A stretch of 22,183 nt of DNA from an uncultured Dysosmobacter sp. (GCA_934636905.1 CAKUBJ010000027.1:1-22183); one strand, 5' to 3'. Counted from the first letter of the stretch, positions 14,783 through 22,115 are shown. A program made the numbers and translations. The notes: generated by a model from the sequence alone, not told the origin.

Positions 14783-14803
14783 GAAATGCCTCCTTCGGCG
14801 GCG

Positions 14804-15052
14804 CTATGCGCCGCGGTATTTCCTGCGGGTGGCGATGCCGCCCCGGATGTGGCGCTGCGCCTTGTTCACGTCCAGCACTTCCTTCACCTGAAGATACAGT
14901 GTCCGGTTGAAGTGGGGCAGCCGCTCCGAAATATCCTTATGTACCGTAGACTTGCTGATGCCGAATTTCGCGGCGGCGGCGCGGACCGTAGTCCGGTTCT
15001 CTATGATGTAAAGAGCAAGGCGCTCCGCCCGCTCTTCCATATTCTCCTTCAA
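14804..15052 (-). CDS. spoIIID: Stage III sporulation transcriptional regulator SpoIIID
   Basis: An 82-residue DNA-binding protein of the mother cell, which switches gene expression between sigma-E and sigma-K stages. KENMEERAERLALYIIENRT, TVRAAAAKFGISKSTVHKDI (helix-turn-helix), SERLP, VLDVNKAQRHIRGGIATRRK and YRG align well with B. subtilis SpoIIID (KDYIEERV..., VSKSTVHKDVTERLP, VLDMNKAERHIRGGEAT). The start is TTG at 15052: it matches the family N-terminus and has GGGGAG nine bases upstream. ATG at codon 5 would leave AAGGAG too close. It establishes that the organism carries an endospore programme. It is divergent from the nitroreductase operon across a repeat-rich gap. Confidence 0.95.
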   Translation of the reverse strand: MKENMEERAERLALYIIENRTTVRAAAAKFGISKSTVHKDISERLPHFNRTLYLQVKEVLDVNKAQRHIRGGIATRRKYRGA

Positions 15053-15082
15053 AGTTCAACACTCCCCGCCTTTTGCTGCTCT

Positions 15083-15110
15083 ATCCTATGCGCCCGCCGC
15101 CGCCCTTATG
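15083..15110 (-). promoter_or_regulatory. Possible sigma-E-type promoter of spoIIID
   Basis: On the minus strand CATAAG (15105-15110) and CATAGGAT (15083-15090) resemble the sigma-E pattern (ATA, then CATACAAT), the -10 matching at six of eight. It would start transcription near 15076, just ahead of the GGGGAG ribosome site. spoIIID is sigma-E-dependent in Bacillus. The match is imperfect. Confidence 0.3.
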
Positions 15111-15208
15111 CGGAAACCGTGGAATCTGCCGGTGGGCAGCCTGTTTTCCGGGCAGAATTTTTGCGGCTTTGGAGGAAATGCCATTGGAGATTTGGGGAAG
15201 TCGTGGTA

Positions 15209-15389
15209 CAATATCTTACATAGATATTACACAGGATGGCACTTCCCCTCACCTCTGGGGGCAGCCGGGGAAGATGCCGCATTGCACCATAGGGTGCAAT
15301 ATCTCACAGAGATATTGTATATAATGGCACTTCCCCTCGCCCCTGGGGGGGCAACCGGGGAAGGTGCCATATTGCGCCATAGGGCTTAC
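15209..15389. repeat. Two tandem 88-bp hairpin-rich repeats
   Basis: Unit 1 (15209-15296) and unit 2 (15297-about 15389) agree at roughly 80 percent, with a two-base insertion in unit 2. Each unit contains, in order: a CAATATCT/AGATATT hairpin, the block GGCACTTCCCC pairing with GGGGAAGnTGCC, and an ATTGC(A/G)CCATAGGG block that forms its own stem. Unit 2 also has TATAAT (15320-15325) where unit 1 has a diverged version. A partial older copy may lie at about 15193-15208. The 394-bp gap between spoIIID and the nitroreductase gene holds no ORF of its own. Confidence 0.7.
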
Positions 15390-15446
15390 GCCCATATGGC
15401 ACAATAACAGAGAATCAGACAAATTTGCAGCAAAGGAGAATTTGCC

Positions 15447-15968
15447 ATGAACGAAACCATGAAGACCCTGCTGGGGCGCCGCAGCATCCGCAGCTTCCGG
15501 CCGGAACCGCTGAAAAAGGAGGATTTGGACGCCATTGTGGAGGCGGGGCTTTACGCACCCTCCGCCAAGAATTTACAGAGCACCCGTCTGGTGGTGGTGC
15601 AGGATTCGGCAACCATTGCCCAACTGTCCGCAGTCAATGCCCGCATCTGGGGAAATGAAGATGCGGACCCGTTTTACGGCGCGCCTGCGGTAATTGTGGT
15701 GCTGTCCGACAGCAGCTTCCCCAACTGGATTCAGGACGGCTCTCTGGTAATGGGCAACCTGATGAACGCCGCGGCTTCCATGGGCGTCGGCTCCTGCTGG
15801 ATTAACCGCGCCATGGAAACCTTCGACCTGCCGGAGGGGAAGGCGCTGCTGGCCAAATGGGGGCTTGGCGAAAACTGGAAGGGCGTGGGCAACTGCATTC
15901 TGGGCTATACGGACGAGGCTGTTCTGGGGGACAAGCCCCGGAAAGAGAGCCGCGTCCTGTATGTGTGA
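15447..15968 (+). CDS. Nitroreductase family protein (FMN-dependent)
   Basis: A 173-residue flavoprotein of the nitroreductase fold. LLGRRSIRSFRPEPLKKEDL is the N-terminal FMN phosphate-binding signature. AGLYAPSAKNLQSTRLVVVQ follows, then DGSLVMGNLMNAAASMGVGS and GVGNCILGYTDE near the C-terminus, all in their usual order; the length suits the short single-domain subgroup. Members use NAD(P)H to reduce nitro compounds, quinones or other acceptors, and the physiological substrate is unknown. ATG 15447 follows AAAGGAG by eight bases. It heads a plus-strand operon with mtnA, ten bases downstream. It is probably expressed from within or before the repeat region upstream. Confidence 0.88.
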   Translation: MNETMKTLLGRRSIRSFRPEPLKKEDLDAIVEAGLYAPSAKNLQSTRLVVVQDSATIAQLSAVNARIWGNEDADPFYGAPAVIVVLSDSSFPNWIQDGSLVMGNLMNAAASMGVGSCWINRAMETFDLPEGKALLAKWGLGENWKGVGNCILGYTDEAVLGDKPRKESRVLYV

Positions 15969-15977
15969 GGTGGGGGC

Positions 15978-17057
15978 ATGAAAGAAGAACTCCGCCGGGT
16001 GACCCATGTGCAGAACATCCGCTATGACAAGGCCGGGGAACGGCTGTACATCATTGACCAGACCCTGCTTCCCAATGAGGAACGGGAAATGGAACTGCGC
16101 TCTCTGGAGCAGATGGTGGAGGCCATCAAAAAGCTGCGAATCCGGGGGGCACCGGCCATCGGCATCTGCGCCGGGTACTGTATGTATGTGCTGGCCCGGG
16201 GAATTGATGACCGGGACAGCGGCGTCTTTTACCGGAAATTGCAGATTGCCGGCGAGGTGCTGGGGGCTGCCCGGCCCACGGCAGTGAACCTCCGCTGGGC
16301 GGTGGAGGAGATGCTGAAGACTGCCGGAGAACATCTGAAGGACAGCCGGGAGGCGCTGCTGGAAGCGCTGTACTGCAGGGCGGTGGAAATCCATGAGGAC
16401 GACATTGCCAAATGCACCGCCATCTCCGAATACGGCCTGAGCCTGCTGAAGGAGGGGGACGGCGTGCTGACCCACTGCAACGCCGGGCCGCTGGCCACCT
16501 CCCGGTACGGCACCGGGCAGGGGCCGTTTCTGCTGGCGGCGGAGCGGGGCATCCACATCCGGGTGTTTGCCGACGAAACCCGCCCCCTTTTGCAGGGCGC
16601 CCGGCTTACCAGCTATGAACTGCAGCGGGCAGGGGTGGACGTGACCCTCATCTGCGATAATATGGCCTCCATGGTGATGAAAAACGGCTGGGTGCAGGCC
16701 TGCTTTGTAGGCTGTGACCGGATTGCCGCCAACGGCGACTTTGCCAACAAAATCGGCACCAGCGGCGTGGCCGTCCTGGCCAAGCATTACGGCATCCCGG
16801 TGTACACCCTGGGGCCCACCTCCACCATCGACATGAACTGCCCCGACGGCGCCCACATCCCCATCGAGCTGCGGGACGGGGAGGAGATTAAGAATCTCTG
16901 GTACGAAAAGCCCATGGCGCTGCCGGAGGTCAAATGCTTCAACCCTGCATTTGACGTGACGGACCACGAACTGCTCACCGGAATTGTGACGGAGAAGGGC
17001 ATCTGCTATCCGCCCTTTACCGAAAGTCTGGCGGCACTTTTCAAAGACAAAAAGTAA
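15978..17057 (+). CDS. mtnA: S-methyl-5-thioribose-1-phosphate isomerase (MtnA / 5-deoxyribose-1-P isomerase type)
   Basis: A 359-residue enzyme of the eIF2B-like isomerase family. It converts the aldose 1-phosphate of methylthioribose (or 5-deoxyribose in related enzymes) to the ketose. The substrate-binding RIRGAPAIG is near residue 55, the catalytic cysteine is Cys167 in THCNAG, and the catalytic aspartate is Asp247 in GCDRIAANGDFANKIGT. These two sit at the same spacing as Cys160 and Asp240 of the B. subtilis enzyme. DNMASMVM and GPTSTIDMNCPDG are also typical. A GAGGTGGGG ribosome site precedes ATG 15978. Its neighbours, a purine nucleoside phosphorylase and a HAD phosphatase, fit salvage of S-adenosylmethionine by-products. 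The natural substrate (methylthio or 5-deoxy) cannot be told from the motifs. Confidence 0.92.
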   Translation: MKEELRRVTHVQNIRYDKAGERLYIIDQTLLPNEEREMELRSLEQMVEAIKKLRIRGAPAIGICAGYCMYVLARGIDDRDSGVFYRKLQIAGEVLGAARPTAVNLRWAVEEMLKTAGEHLKDSREALLEALYCRAVEIHEDDIAKCTAISEYGLSLLKEGDGVLTHCNAGPLATSRYGTGQGPFLLAAERGIHIRVFADETRPLLQGARLTSYELQRAGVDVTLICDNMASMVMKNGWVQACFVGCDRIAANGDFANKIGTSGVAVLAKHYGIPVYTLGPTSTIDMNCPDGAHIPIELRDGEEIKNLWYEKPMALPEVKCFNPAFDVTDHELLTGIVTEKGICYPPFTESLAALFKDKK

Positions 17058-17075
17058 TATTTTCGCGCAATATTA
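17055..17075 (+). promoter_or_regulatory. Intercistronic hairpin between mtnA stop and deoD ribosome site
   Basis: TAATATT (17055-17061) and AATATTA (17069-17075) are exact inverse copies over a seven-base loop. The left arm contains the mtnA stop codon, and the right arm ends two bases before AAGGAGG. Ribosomes finishing mtnA would melt it, so it may balance translation of the two genes. Confidence 0.4.
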
Positions 17076-17091
17076 CAAGGAGGACTTAAAA

Positions 17092-17823
17092 ATGGCCATT
17101 CAGGAATCCCCCTCCGCCTGCATTGCGGCGGAGGAGAACAGCATCGCCAAAGCGGTGCTGATGCCCGGCGACCCGCTTCGGGCGAAATTCGTGGCGGAAC
17201 ACTATCTGGAAAACCCGGTGTGCTTCAACACGGTGCGGAATATGCTGGGCTATACCGGCACCTATAAGGGGCGGAAGCTGTCCGTTATGGGTCACGGCAT
17301 GGGCGTGCCCTCTGCGGGACTGTATGCCCATGAACTGTATAACTTCTACGGGGTGGACACCATTATCCGCATCGGCTCCGCCGGCGGCATCGGAGAGGAT
17401 GTAAAGGTGCGGGACGTGGTGCTGGCCATGGGGGCTTCCACCAACTCCCACTTTGCCGACCAGTACCGCTTTCCCGGACAGCTGTGCGCCACGGCGGACT
17501 ACGGCCTGCTGAAGGACGCCGCTGCGGCGGCGGAGAAGCTGGGCGTCCGGGCGGACGTGGGGCAGGTGTTTACCTCCGACCAGTTTTACAACGACAATCC
17601 GGAGGCCAACGAAACCTACCGGAAATTCGGCATTCTGGCGGTGGAGATGGAAACCGCGGGAATTTACTGGACGGCGCAGCGCTTCGGCAAACGGGCGCTG
17701 TCCATCCTCACCATTTCCGACCATATTTTCACCGGCGAGGCTCTCAGCGCACAGGAACGGCAGGATTCCTTCCACGAAATGATGGAGATTGCGCTGGAAA
17801 CCGCATGGAAGGCGGCAGAATGA
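17092..17823 (+). CDS. deoD: Purine nucleoside phosphorylase, DeoD type
   Basis: A 243-residue enzyme of the hexameric PNP/UdP family, which splits purine nucleosides with phosphate into base and (deoxy)ribose 1-phosphate. Markers in order are VLMPGDPLRAKFVAEHYLE (phosphate site), NMLGYTGTYKG, VMGHGMGVPSAGLYAHEL, IIRIGSAGGIGEDV, the ribose-binding VEMETAG and the catalytic-aspartate block ILTISDHIFTGE. Length and motifs match E. coli/B. subtilis DeoD closely. ATG 17092 follows a consensus AAGGAGG. Within this operon its likely job is to feed sugar phosphates from adenosine-like nucleosides to the neighbouring isomerase or to general pentose metabolism. Confidence 0.95.
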   Translation: MAIQESPSACIAAEENSIAKAVLMPGDPLRAKFVAEHYLENPVCFNTVRNMLGYTGTYKGRKLSVMGHGMGVPSAGLYAHELYNFYGVDTIIRIGSAGGIGEDVKVRDVVLAMGASTNSHFADQYRFPGQLCATADYGLLKDAAAAAEKLGVRADVGQVFTSDQFYNDNPEANETYRKFGILAVEMETAGIYWTAQRFGKRALSILTISDHIFTGEALSAQERQDSFHEMMEIALETAWKAAE

Positions 17824-17843
17824 CAGAGGAAAGGAAGCACAGG

Positions 17844-18494
17844 ATGTATCGCACAGTTATTTTTGATCTGGACGGCACGCTGTTGGACACCATCGGAGAT
17901 CTGGCGGCGGCGGCCAATTACGTCTGCCGGAAAAACGGCTGGCCGGAGCACACCGTGGAGGAAATCAAGGGCATGGTGGGGCACGGCATCCCCAATCTGG
18001 TGCAGAAGTTCTCTCCGGCGGAGGTGCGCAGCCCCCTGATTGCCATGAACACCCTCGCCCAGTTTTCCCAGTACTACGGGCTTCACAACATGGAGCAGAC
18101 CCATCCCTACGCGGGGATGCCGGAGCTGCTGGGGCGGCTGAAGGCGGCGGGAATGCGTCTGGCGGTGTGCTCCAACAAGGCAGACGGCTTCTCCAAAGCC
18201 ATTGTGGAGCATTATTACCCCGGCATCTTTGATCTGGTGCGGGGGAATCTGAAGGGGGTTCCGGTGAAGCCGGATCCCGCCGTGGCACAGGGAATCCTGA
18301 AGGAACTGGGCGCGGATGCCGCCTCTGCCGTCATGGTGGGGGACAGCAGCGTGGACATTCAGACGGGCCGCAACGCAGGCATTGCCGCCTGCGGCGTGAC
18401 GTGGGGCTTCCGCAGCCGGGAGAGTCTGGTGGAGGCTGGGGCGGACACACTGGCGGACACCCCGGAGGAACTGGAACGGATCCTGCTGGGATGA
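17844..18494 (+). CDS. HAD-family phosphatase, phosphoglycolate phosphatase-like
   Basis: A 216-residue HAD hydrolase. Motif I is FDLDGTLLDT with nucleophile Asp8 and acid Asp10. The helical cap runs from about residue 16 to 85. Motif II is the serine in AVCSNK, motif III the lysine in PVKPDP, and motif IV is MVGDSSVDIQ. This is the Gph/PGP subfamily layout. Substrates in this group range from 2-phosphoglycolate to sugar phosphates and pyrophosphate, so its exact role is open. In this operon it could remove dead-end sugar phosphates. I chose ATG 17844 because AAAGGAAG precedes it and YRTVIFDLDGT is the normal family start. An in-frame ATG at 17820 overlaps the deoD stop (ATGA) and is possible. 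Confidence 0.88.
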   Translation: MYRTVIFDLDGTLLDTIGDLAAAANYVCRKNGWPEHTVEEIKGMVGHGIPNLVQKFSPAEVRSPLIAMNTLAQFSQYYGLHNMEQTHPYAGMPELLGRLKAAGMRLAVCSNKADGFSKAIVEHYYPGIFDLVRGNLKGVPVKPDPAVAQGILKELGADAASAVMVGDSSVDIQTGRNAGIAACGVTWGFRSRESLVEAGADTLADTPEELERILLG

Positions 18495-18504
18495 GAGAAA
18501 CGAA

Positions 18505-18543
18505 AAAACGGCGGTGCTGTGAAAGCCACAGCACCGCCGTTTT
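18505..18543. terminator. Bidirectional terminator between the salvage operon and the LysR gene
   Basis: AAAACGGCGGTGCTGTG (18505-18521) pairs perfectly with CACAGCACCGCCGTTTT (18527-18543), giving a U tract on both strands. It serves the converging HAD gene (plus) and LysR gene (minus). Confidence 0.88.
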
Positions 18544-18562
18544 CTGATTGCGATCTTATTTG

Positions 18563-19525
18563 TTATTCTGCGCTCCGGCAGGCCTTCCGCACGGCGTCGG
18601 TATAGGCAATGGATTTCTGGATGGAACGATCCAGCAGCTTTACAAACTCCCCGGTGCGGGGGGTCAGCTTGGCGTTTTTGGGATAGATCCAGCCCAGACG
18701 GATGGGGGGCTCGTCCGCCAGAGGGACGGTGATGACGTCCGGCGGGGAGAGCCGCTCCGTCAGCAGACCGGAGCCGGTGGTAAATGCGTCGGTCTGAGCC
18801 AAAATGTTGATGGCGGTAAAGTAGTTGTTGATGACGATGCACTGAGGCGGCCGCCGCATGGAGAACGCCTGAAATTCCTCGGCAAAGTCCACCGCCACTC
18901 CCTGAGGCTGCTCAAAGCAGACGTAGGGATAGCCCTCCAGATCCGACTCGGAAATCTGTTCCAGCCGGGCAAGGGGGTGCCCCTTCCGCAGGAAGACGCA
19001 GGGGGGAATGGACACCAGTTCATGGAAGGCCAGTTCCCGGGAGTCCAGCAGGTGGCAGACGATTTTCTCCGTCACCCTGGTCAGGAAAATCACGCCTACA
19101 TCCGCCCGGTGTTCGTAGACGTCGGCAATGACCTCTTCCATGCCGATGTCTTTGATAAGGTACTGGTAGCGGCTGTCCTTCACCTCGTTGAGCATTTCCA
19201 TAAAGGCGTCATCCACAAAGGGATAGCGCTGGGTGGATACGCTGAAGTGCGCCGGTGCGGACTCGTTGCGGGATTCACCGTAAAGTTCTTCAATCCGCCG
19301 CTTCTGATCCAGCAGAGACACGGCGTAGCCAAGGAACTCCCGCCCCTCCGGCGTAAACTCCACGCCCCGGTTGCTGCGGGTGAAAAACCGGATTCCCAAC
19401 TCCTCTTCCAGCTCCCGCACGGCCGTGGAAATACCGGATTGGGACAGAAACAGCTTATGAGCAGCCTTGTTGATGGAGCCGCATTTGGAAATCTCCACCA
19501 CATAGGTCAGCTGCTGGAAGGTCAT
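18563..19525 (-). CDS. LysR-family transcriptional regulator
   Basis: A 320-residue regulator. The N-terminal winged helix-turn-helix reads TFQQLTYVVEISKCGSINKA, AHKLFLSQSGISTAVRELEE, ELGIRFFTRSNRGVEFTPEG, which is textbook LysR. The remainder is the periplasmic-binding-like effector domain, whose ligand is unknown. ATG 19525 has GGGAG upstream. It stands alone between a bidirectional terminator and the YhaN-like gene, with no divergently transcribed partner, so its targets are not apparent locally; the neighbouring salvage operon converges on it rather than diverging. A dyad over its own promoter suggests autoregulation. Confidence 0.92.
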   Translation of the reverse strand: MTFQQLTYVVEISKCGSINKAAHKLFLSQSGISTAVRELEEELGIRFFTRSNRGVEFTPEGREFLGYAVSLLDQKRRIEELYGESRNESAPAHFSVSTQRYPFVDDAFMEMLNEVKDSRYQYLIKDIGMEEVIADVYEHRADVGVIFLTRVTEKIVCHLLDSRELAFHELVSIPPCVFLRKGHPLARLEQISESDLEGYPYVCFEQPQGVAVDFAEEFQAFSMRRPPQCIVINNYFTAINILAQTDAFTTGSGLLTERLSPPDVITVPLADEPPIRLGWIYPKNAKLTPRTGEFVKLLDRSIQKSIAYTDAVRKACRSAE

Positions 19526-19560
19526 GCAATCATCTCCCGTTCGGAATCGTAAAAATTGTG

Positions 19561-19595
19561 AAAACCATTATATATGGTTTTTGAAAAAAAGTCAA
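19561..19595 (-). promoter_or_regulatory. LysR gene promoter with overlapping operator-like dyad
   Basis: On the minus strand TTGACT (19590-19595) and TATAAT (19567-19572) are 17 bp apart, a near-consensus promoter. The -10 box lies inside a perfect dyad, AAAACCAT-TATAT-ATGGTTTT (19561-19581), of a size suited to a dimeric regulator. Confidence 0.7.
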
Positions 19596-19627
19596 ATGAA
19601 GTCGGAAACCATGGGGCGGGACTGCCG

Positions 19628-21868
19628 TCACAGAGCCTGAACCGATACGGCGCTGTCTCCGGCAAAGAACGCGGCCTCGCGGCTGTGGCAGGTGAAGAGG
19701 AGAATCTGGCGGTGCTCCGCCTCCTGCCGCAGCCAGCGGAGGGCGGCGGCACAGCGGTCGTCGTCAAAATTGGCCAGCGCGTCGTCCAGAATCAGGGGCA
19801 CCTGCTTTTCCTGAGGAAGCACCAGCTGGCAGATGGCCAGGCGGGCGGCCAGATACAGCTGGTCGGCGGTGCCGGCGGAGAGAAGCTGGATGTCCCGGTC
19901 AATGGGATCGCCCTCCGGCCGGGCGGTGAGATGAAAGCTGCGATCCAGTGCGGCACCGGTATAGCGGCCGGCGGTGAGTTCCTGGAAAATCTCCGCCGTC
20001 CGGCGGCTGAGTTGGGGAGAGAACCGGTTCTGAATCAGGGTGTTGGCATCGGTCAGCGCATCCATGGCCAGCCGGATGGCGTCGTATTCCTCCTGGGTGC
20101 GGGTAATCCGATTTTGCAGGTCTTCCGCACCGGCCTGAAGGACGGCAGGGTCGCCCATGGCCTGAAGCCGGCCGGACAGCCGGTCAGCGGCGGAACGGGC
20201 CGCAGCCAGTTCCGCCTGTGCCTGCGCCAGTTCCGCAGTGACCGTTTCCCGGCACCGGGCAGGCGGCTCCGCCGGTTCCTCCCCTTCACAGGCAGGAATG
20301 TCCTGCCGGGCAAGCAGATCCCGGCGGGCGGCGGCTTCCCGCAGGGCGGCCTGTGCCTCCGTCAGGACGCGGCGGCGCTGTCCGGCAGCCCGGAGAGCCT
20401 GATCGGCGGCGGGAATGTCAAAGGCGGCAGGGGCGAAGCGGCGCACCTCCAGCAGAATTGCCTGCTCATTGGTGGTCAGGGAAGTGCTCAGCGCCTCGGC
20501 GGTGGCGGTTCTGGCGCTGACGACCCCCTGAGCGGTGTCCCGCTCTTCCAGCAGTTTCCCGTAAGCGTCGGCCAGAGCGGAGATGGCGGCGGGGTCTGCG
20601 GAGCCGAACCGCTTTTCAAGGGCGGCGTTTTCCGCAGCTTTTACAGCGCTTTGCCGCATCCGATGGGATACGAATGCGGCAGCGGCGGTGACTATGGCAA
20701 ATATACCCCAGGGGAGCGCTTTTTCCCAGCCGGTCAGAAGCGCGCCGTACCAGGAAACGGTGAATACGGTGATGCCGGCGGCAGCTGCCAGCATCAGGAA
20801 GAATACCGCCAGGGACGGGACGGCGTTGAAGGAAACCTTCGGCGGCGCGGAGGCCTCCTGTCGGGCTTCCCCGACGGTCTGCCCGGTAAAGGGAGATTCA
20901 CTGACGGCCTTTTCCGCCTGCAAAAACGCTTTTACGGCCTCATCCTTTTCACTGCGGGCTTTTGCCGTACTTTTCCGCAGGGTTTCCAGATTGACGATGG
21001 CACCCCGGAGCCGGCCGACGGTTTCGGCGTCCGGAATCCGGTCATCCTCCAGCTGCTGCGCCAGTTCCTGCACCTTCCGGGCGGCGCTGTCGGCCTGTGC
21101 GGACAGGTCTGCCAGCTGGCGGCGCTTCCGGGCGGCGTCCCAGCGGGTATGCTGCGCCAACTCCTCGGAAAGAGCGGCGGCGGATTTTTCCAGAACCGAT
21201 GCCTGCCGCTGTGCCTCCGCCAGCTGACTTCGAATTTCCGCAGCGGCATCCAGCTGACGCCGGGCGTCTGCAAGTTCGGATTCCAAAGCAGGCAGCTGAC
21301 CGCTCTTATTAAAACGGCGGCGGTTCAGCTGCTTTTTCAAAGCGTCATAGGTTTCCGCGTAGGAGGTTTCCTCGTCACCGGAGGAAATCAGGGAGGCAAT
21401 CCGGCGTTCCAGCCCGGCGTCCTGACTGATGGGCAGGCCGCTCTGCCGGATAAAGGCGCTCCGCTCAAAAACCTCCCGGCTGACCCCCAGCAGCGTCTCA
21501 CCGCAGTTGGCACCGGTGAGCCCCTCCACTGGTGTGCCGGTTCCGGCATACACGGCCTGAAATTCCGCCATAGGCGCGGTCTGCCGGCGGGTGTCACGGG
21601 TGATGGTGATGTCCGCGTCCCCAACCCGGCAGTCAAGCCGTCCGGCCATGACGGCGCCGTCCCACGGCGCGTAGCGGTTTTTCTCGGCAATGTACCCTGC
21701 GCGATCCCGCTCCCGGCTGTTGATGCCGTAGAGCATGGCGGTTAAAAAGGCGCACCAGGTAGATTTTCCGGTTTCGTTGGGAGCGGACAAAATATTCAGC
21801 CCTTCCCGAAGCTGCATGGTGTTATTCCGCAGGCGCCCGAAGGCGGCGGACATACGCTGAATCAGCAC
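19628..21868 (-). CDS. YhaN/SbcC-like SMC-type ATPase with coiled coils and two membrane segments
   Basis: A 746-residue RecF/Rad50-type ATPase. The N-terminal half-domain carries Walker A SAPNETGKST (about residues 28-37) after LREGLNIL. A long Ala/Gln/Glu/Arg-rich coiled coil follows. Midway are two hydrophobic segments (VPSLAVFFLMLAAAAGITVF and ALPWGIFAIVTAAAAFVSH), as in YhaN-type proteins, then a second coiled coil. The C-terminal half-domain has LLSAGTADQLYLAARLAICQ (signature) and Walker B VPLILDDALANFDDDR (about 690-705). Relatives work with a metallophosphoesterase (YhaM/SbcD-like) in DNA end or repair metabolism. No such gene is next to it here, though it may lie elsewhere. The start is GTG 21868 with GGAGGG six bases upstream; the open frame up to 22129 is not homologous. 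Confidence 0.85.
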   Translation of the reverse strand: MLIQRMSAAFGRLRNNTMQLREGLNILSAPNETGKSTWCAFLTAMLYGINSRERDRAGYIAEKNRYAPWDGAVMAGRLDCRVGDADITITRDTRRQTAPMAEFQAVYAGTGTPVEGLTGANCGETLLGVSREVFERSAFIRQSGLPISQDAGLERRIASLISSGDEETSYAETYDALKKQLNRRRFNKSGQLPALESELADARRQLDAAAEIRSQLAEAQRQASVLEKSAAALSEELAQHTRWDAARKRRQLADLSAQADSAARKVQELAQQLEDDRIPDAETVGRLRGAIVNLETLRKSTAKARSEKDEAVKAFLQAEKAVSESPFTGQTVGEARQEASAPPKVSFNAVPSLAVFFLMLAAAAGITVFTVSWYGALLTGWEKALPWGIFAIVTAAAAFVSHRMRQSAVKAAENAALEKRFGSADPAAISALADAYGKLLEERDTAQGVVSARTATAEALSTSLTTNEQAILLEVRRFAPAAFDIPAADQALRAAGQRRRVLTEAQAALREAAARRDLLARQDIPACEGEEPAEPPARCRETVTAELAQAQAELAAARSAADRLSGRLQAMGDPAVLQAGAEDLQNRITRTQEEYDAIRLAMDALTDANTLIQNRFSPQLSRRTAEIFQELTAGRYTGAALDRSFHLTARPEGDPIDRDIQLLSAGTADQLYLAARLAICQLVLPQEKQVPLILDDALANFDDDRCAAALRWLRQEAEHRQILLFTCHSREAAFFAGDSAVSVQAL

Positions 21869-21902
21869 GGCAATCCCTCCGCAGACTATATAATATGGTG
21901 TC

Positions 21903-21931
21903 AGTATACCACAGCGGGGGCTGTTTGCACA
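21903..21931 (-). promoter_or_regulatory. Possible promoter of the YhaN-like gene
   Basis: On the minus strand TATACT (21903-21908) is a good -10 box. TGTGCA (21926-21931), 17 bp upstream, is only a half match to -35. It lies about 35 bases before the GTG start. Confidence 0.35.
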
Positions 21932-22013
21932 GTGGTATTTTAACAGCTGCTGCATACGCACAAACCCATAAGAAATGCTAATGGAATAAATTAAAAAAAC
22001 TTGTGAAAACCCA

Positions 22014-22042
22014 TTGACAAAACGCGAAGGAAATGGTATTCT
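22014..22042 (+). promoter_or_regulatory. Upstream promoter (P1) of a tandem pair, probably for an rRNA operon
   Basis: TTGACA (22014-22019) and TATTCT (22037-22042) with a 17-bp spacer, preceded by an A-rich tract (about 21985-22010) like an UP element. It points out of the window to the right. Confidence 0.65.
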
Positions 22043-22115
22043 AACTAAGCTGTTTGGGCGATGAAGTGAGCGGTTGCGGCGCTTGCGGGTCTTAAAAAAG
22101 GTTCGAAAAAAGTGC

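Noticed and set aside
15209..15389. CRISPR array
   Set aside because: Only two units, repeats of 88 bp directly abutting with no spacers, and no cas genes in the window.
15573..16967. Minus-strand open frame of 464 codons
   Set aside because: Antisense to the nitroreductase and mtnA genes, both of which have clear catalytic motifs. No ribosome site or domain in the antisense frame.
19574..21745. Plus-strand open frame of 723 codons
   Set aside because: Antisense to the YhaN-like ATPase with intact Walker motifs; Gly/Gln-rich with no domain.
629..22079. Shared short word TGAGCGGTTGCG near both ends of the window (about 638 and 22068)
   Set aside because: A 12-base match between two unrelated intergenic regions, with no extended similarity; expected by chance or composition.
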